This document shows positions 6,269-7,556 of a DNA stretch of 7,556 nucleotides, piece by piece. A model generated the notes under the pieces. The model was not told where the DNA came from. It did no database searches and worked only from the letters and a program-made list of their open reading frames with translations. The stretch lies in NCBI GenBank assembly GCA_023424275.1, contig JAFAED010000486.1, forward strand, positions 1 to 7,556, read 5' to 3'. The DNA is from Pseudomonadota bacterium. GTDB taxonomy: Bacteria > Pseudomonadota > Alphaproteobacteria > Sphingomonadales > Sphingomonadaceae. Positions within the stretch are counted from its first letter, which is position 1. Each line of letters opens with the position of its first letter. The position numbers were made by a program, and so were the translations under genes.

Positions 6269-7556
6269 GACGAGAGCTTTGGAGCCGTGTTGAAGCGCCA
6301 CGCGGAGGAAACGCCGCATGCCGACGCCGTGCGCTATGACGAAAGCAGCCTGACATGGCGCGAGCTGGACGCGCGCTCCGACGGCCGCGCGGCACAATTG
6401 CTGGAAGCGGGCGTCGTCCGCGACGATATGGTCGCGATCGCGCTTGCCAACGGCACCGCTCATCATGAGTGGACGTTCGGCGCGTGGAAGGCGGGCGCCA
6501 CGCCCTGTATCCTTCCCTATCGGCTCCCTGCGCATGAACTGGCTGAAATCGTTGCACTCGCGGCGCCCCGTGTCGTCGTCGGATTGCCGGGCCTTCCACA
6601 GACGGTCGCCAGGCATATTGCCCCTGACTCACCATTGCCGTCCGGAAATGAGTCGGTTTTGCGCGCTCCCGCGTCGGCTTGGAAAGCCGTCGCCAGTGGC
6701 GGATCGACCGGGCGGCCAAAGCTGATCGTCGATCGCGGGCCCGCCAGCCTTACCGCCAATATCGACCAGCTGATCGATTTCGTCTGCATGCCGCGCGGCG
6801 GCACGATCCTCAATCCGGGTCCGCTCTATCACAACGCGCCCTTTCTCTCCTCGCACCTCGCTCTTGTCGCAGGGAGCCGGGTGGTCGGGATGGCGCGGTT
6901 CGATCCTGAAAATTGGCTGCAGCTCGTCGAACGCGAACGGGTCGAATGGTGCTTCCTGGTCCCAACGATGATGCACCGCATCTGGTCGCTCGCGCCGGAG
7001 ATCCGCGAGGCTTATGACCTGTCGTCGCTGAAGTGCATCGTCCACATGGCGGCCGCCTGTCCGGTATGGCTCAAGCATGCCTGGATCGACTGGCTCGGCC
7101 CCGAGCGCATCCTCGAAGGCTATGCCGGGACCGAAACTCCCGGCACCATGATCACGGGAACCGAATGGCTGCAAAAGCCGGGCTCCGTCGGCCGCGTCGT
7201 CCCAGACACGATTACCATCCGAAACGCCGACGGTGAACTCTGCGCACCAGGCGAGATCGGTGAGATCTTCTTTCCCGCCGCGTCCGCCGAACGCTTTCAT
7301 TATGTCGGCGCGGCACCGCGCCTCGACGATGCGGGGCGGATGTCGCTTGGCGATATGGGCTATGTCGACGTCGATGATTATCTGTTCCTCGCCGACCGGC
7401 GCACCGATATGATCATTCGCGGCGGCGCCAACATCTACCCGGCCGAGGTCGAGGCGGCGCTCGACGAACATCCCGCGGTGGCGAGCGCTGTCGTCATCGG
7501 CCTGCCGTGCGAGGAATTTGGACACCGGGTCCACGCAATTCTCGAAGCCCAGCCCG
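6263..7556 (+). CDS. acyl-CoA ligase (AMP-binding), 3' end outside window
   Basis: The first 431 residues of a class I adenylate-forming enzyme, open to the right edge. It would convert a carboxylic acid, ATP and CoA to an acyl-CoA. Core motifs occur in order: the phosphate loop ASGGSTGRPK at 144-153, PLYHNAPF at 187-194, EGYAGTE at 285-291 (usual form YGxTE), SLGDMGYVD at 361-369 with the ribose-binding Asp364, and the hinge region ADRRTDMIIRGGANIYPAEVE at 377-397 with Arg379. Family members run about 500-530 residues, so the small C-terminal domain with the catalytic Lys is mostly missing from view. The layout resembles medium/long-chain or bile-acid-type CoA ligases rather than peptide synthetase domains. 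Its place right after an amidase suggests it activates the acid that enzyme frees. The start is uncertain between GTG 6260, ATG 6263 and ATG 6266. Acid specificity is unknown. Confidence 0.93.
   Translation, partial: MMDESFGAVLKRHAEETPHADAVRYDESSLTWRELDARSDGRAAQLLEAGVVRDDMVAIALANGTAHHEWTFGAWKAGATPCILPYRLPAHELAEIVALAAPRVVVGLPGLPQTVARHIAPDSPLPSGNESVLRAPASAWKAVASGGSTGRPKLIVDRGPASLTANIDQLIDFVCMPRGGTILNPGPLYHNAPFLSSHLALVAGSRVVGMARFDPENWLQLVERERVEWCFLVPTMMHRIWSLAPEIREAYDLSSLKCIVHMAAACPVWLKHAWIDWLGPERILEGYAGTETPGTMITGTEWLQKPGSVGRVVPDTITIRNADGELCAPGEIGEIFFPAASAERFHYVGAAPRLDDAGRMSLGDMGYVDVDDYLFLADRRTDMIIRGGANIYPAEVEAALDEHPAVASAVVIGLPCEEFGHRVHAILEAQP

Noticed and set aside
6629..7534. Long minus-strand open frame (301 codons) opposite the ligase
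   Set aside because: The plus strand carries all adenylate-forming motifs in order; the minus frame shows no family signature.

Overview
The window is a compact, GC-rich bacterial catabolic or uptake locus. It contains five protein genes in two divergently transcribed groups and no RNA genes, CRISPR arrays or mobile elements. The large TonB-dependent receptor with an EIVVTAQKRE-type TonB box, the spinster-like permease and the codon use suggest an alphaproteobacterium of the Sphingomonadales (a Sphingopyxis, Sphingobium or Novosphingobium relative). That is a judgement from family resemblance, not from a search.

Left group, minus strand: a cytoplasmic alpha/beta-hydrolase of the esterase family (start at 3271) is followed after 35 bases by a complete outer-membrane TonB-dependent receptor (start at 2363, stop at 81-83). 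Right group, plus strand: a 12-helix major facilitator permease (3448-4851), an amidase-signature hydrolase resembling the 6-aminohexanoate-cyclic-dimer hydrolase branch (4848-6260), and a class I adenylate-forming acyl-CoA ligase (from 6263) that runs off the right edge. The right-hand genes overlap by four bases (ATGA) or lie two bases apart, so they are almost certainly one transcript. Four of the five genes have a Shine-Dalgarno sequence seven bases before the chosen start. The ligase has none and probably depends on translation of the amidase.

The 176 bases between the groups (3272-3447) are AT-richer than the rest. They hold two dyads that look like regulator sites: AATAAG-N5-CTTATT and ACCGAT-G-ATCGGT. 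No regulator gene lies inside the window.

The genes fit one path. A ligand crosses the outer membrane through the receptor and the inner membrane through the permease. Ester and amide bonds are cut by the hydrolase and the amidase, and the released carboxylic acid is activated to its CoA thioester for oxidation. The substrate cannot be read from the sequence. Sequence oddities worth checking are the amidase nucleophile motif (DGLGSIRHGA), a Val in place of the usual TM1 aspartate of spinster-like permeases, and the two intergenic dyads.
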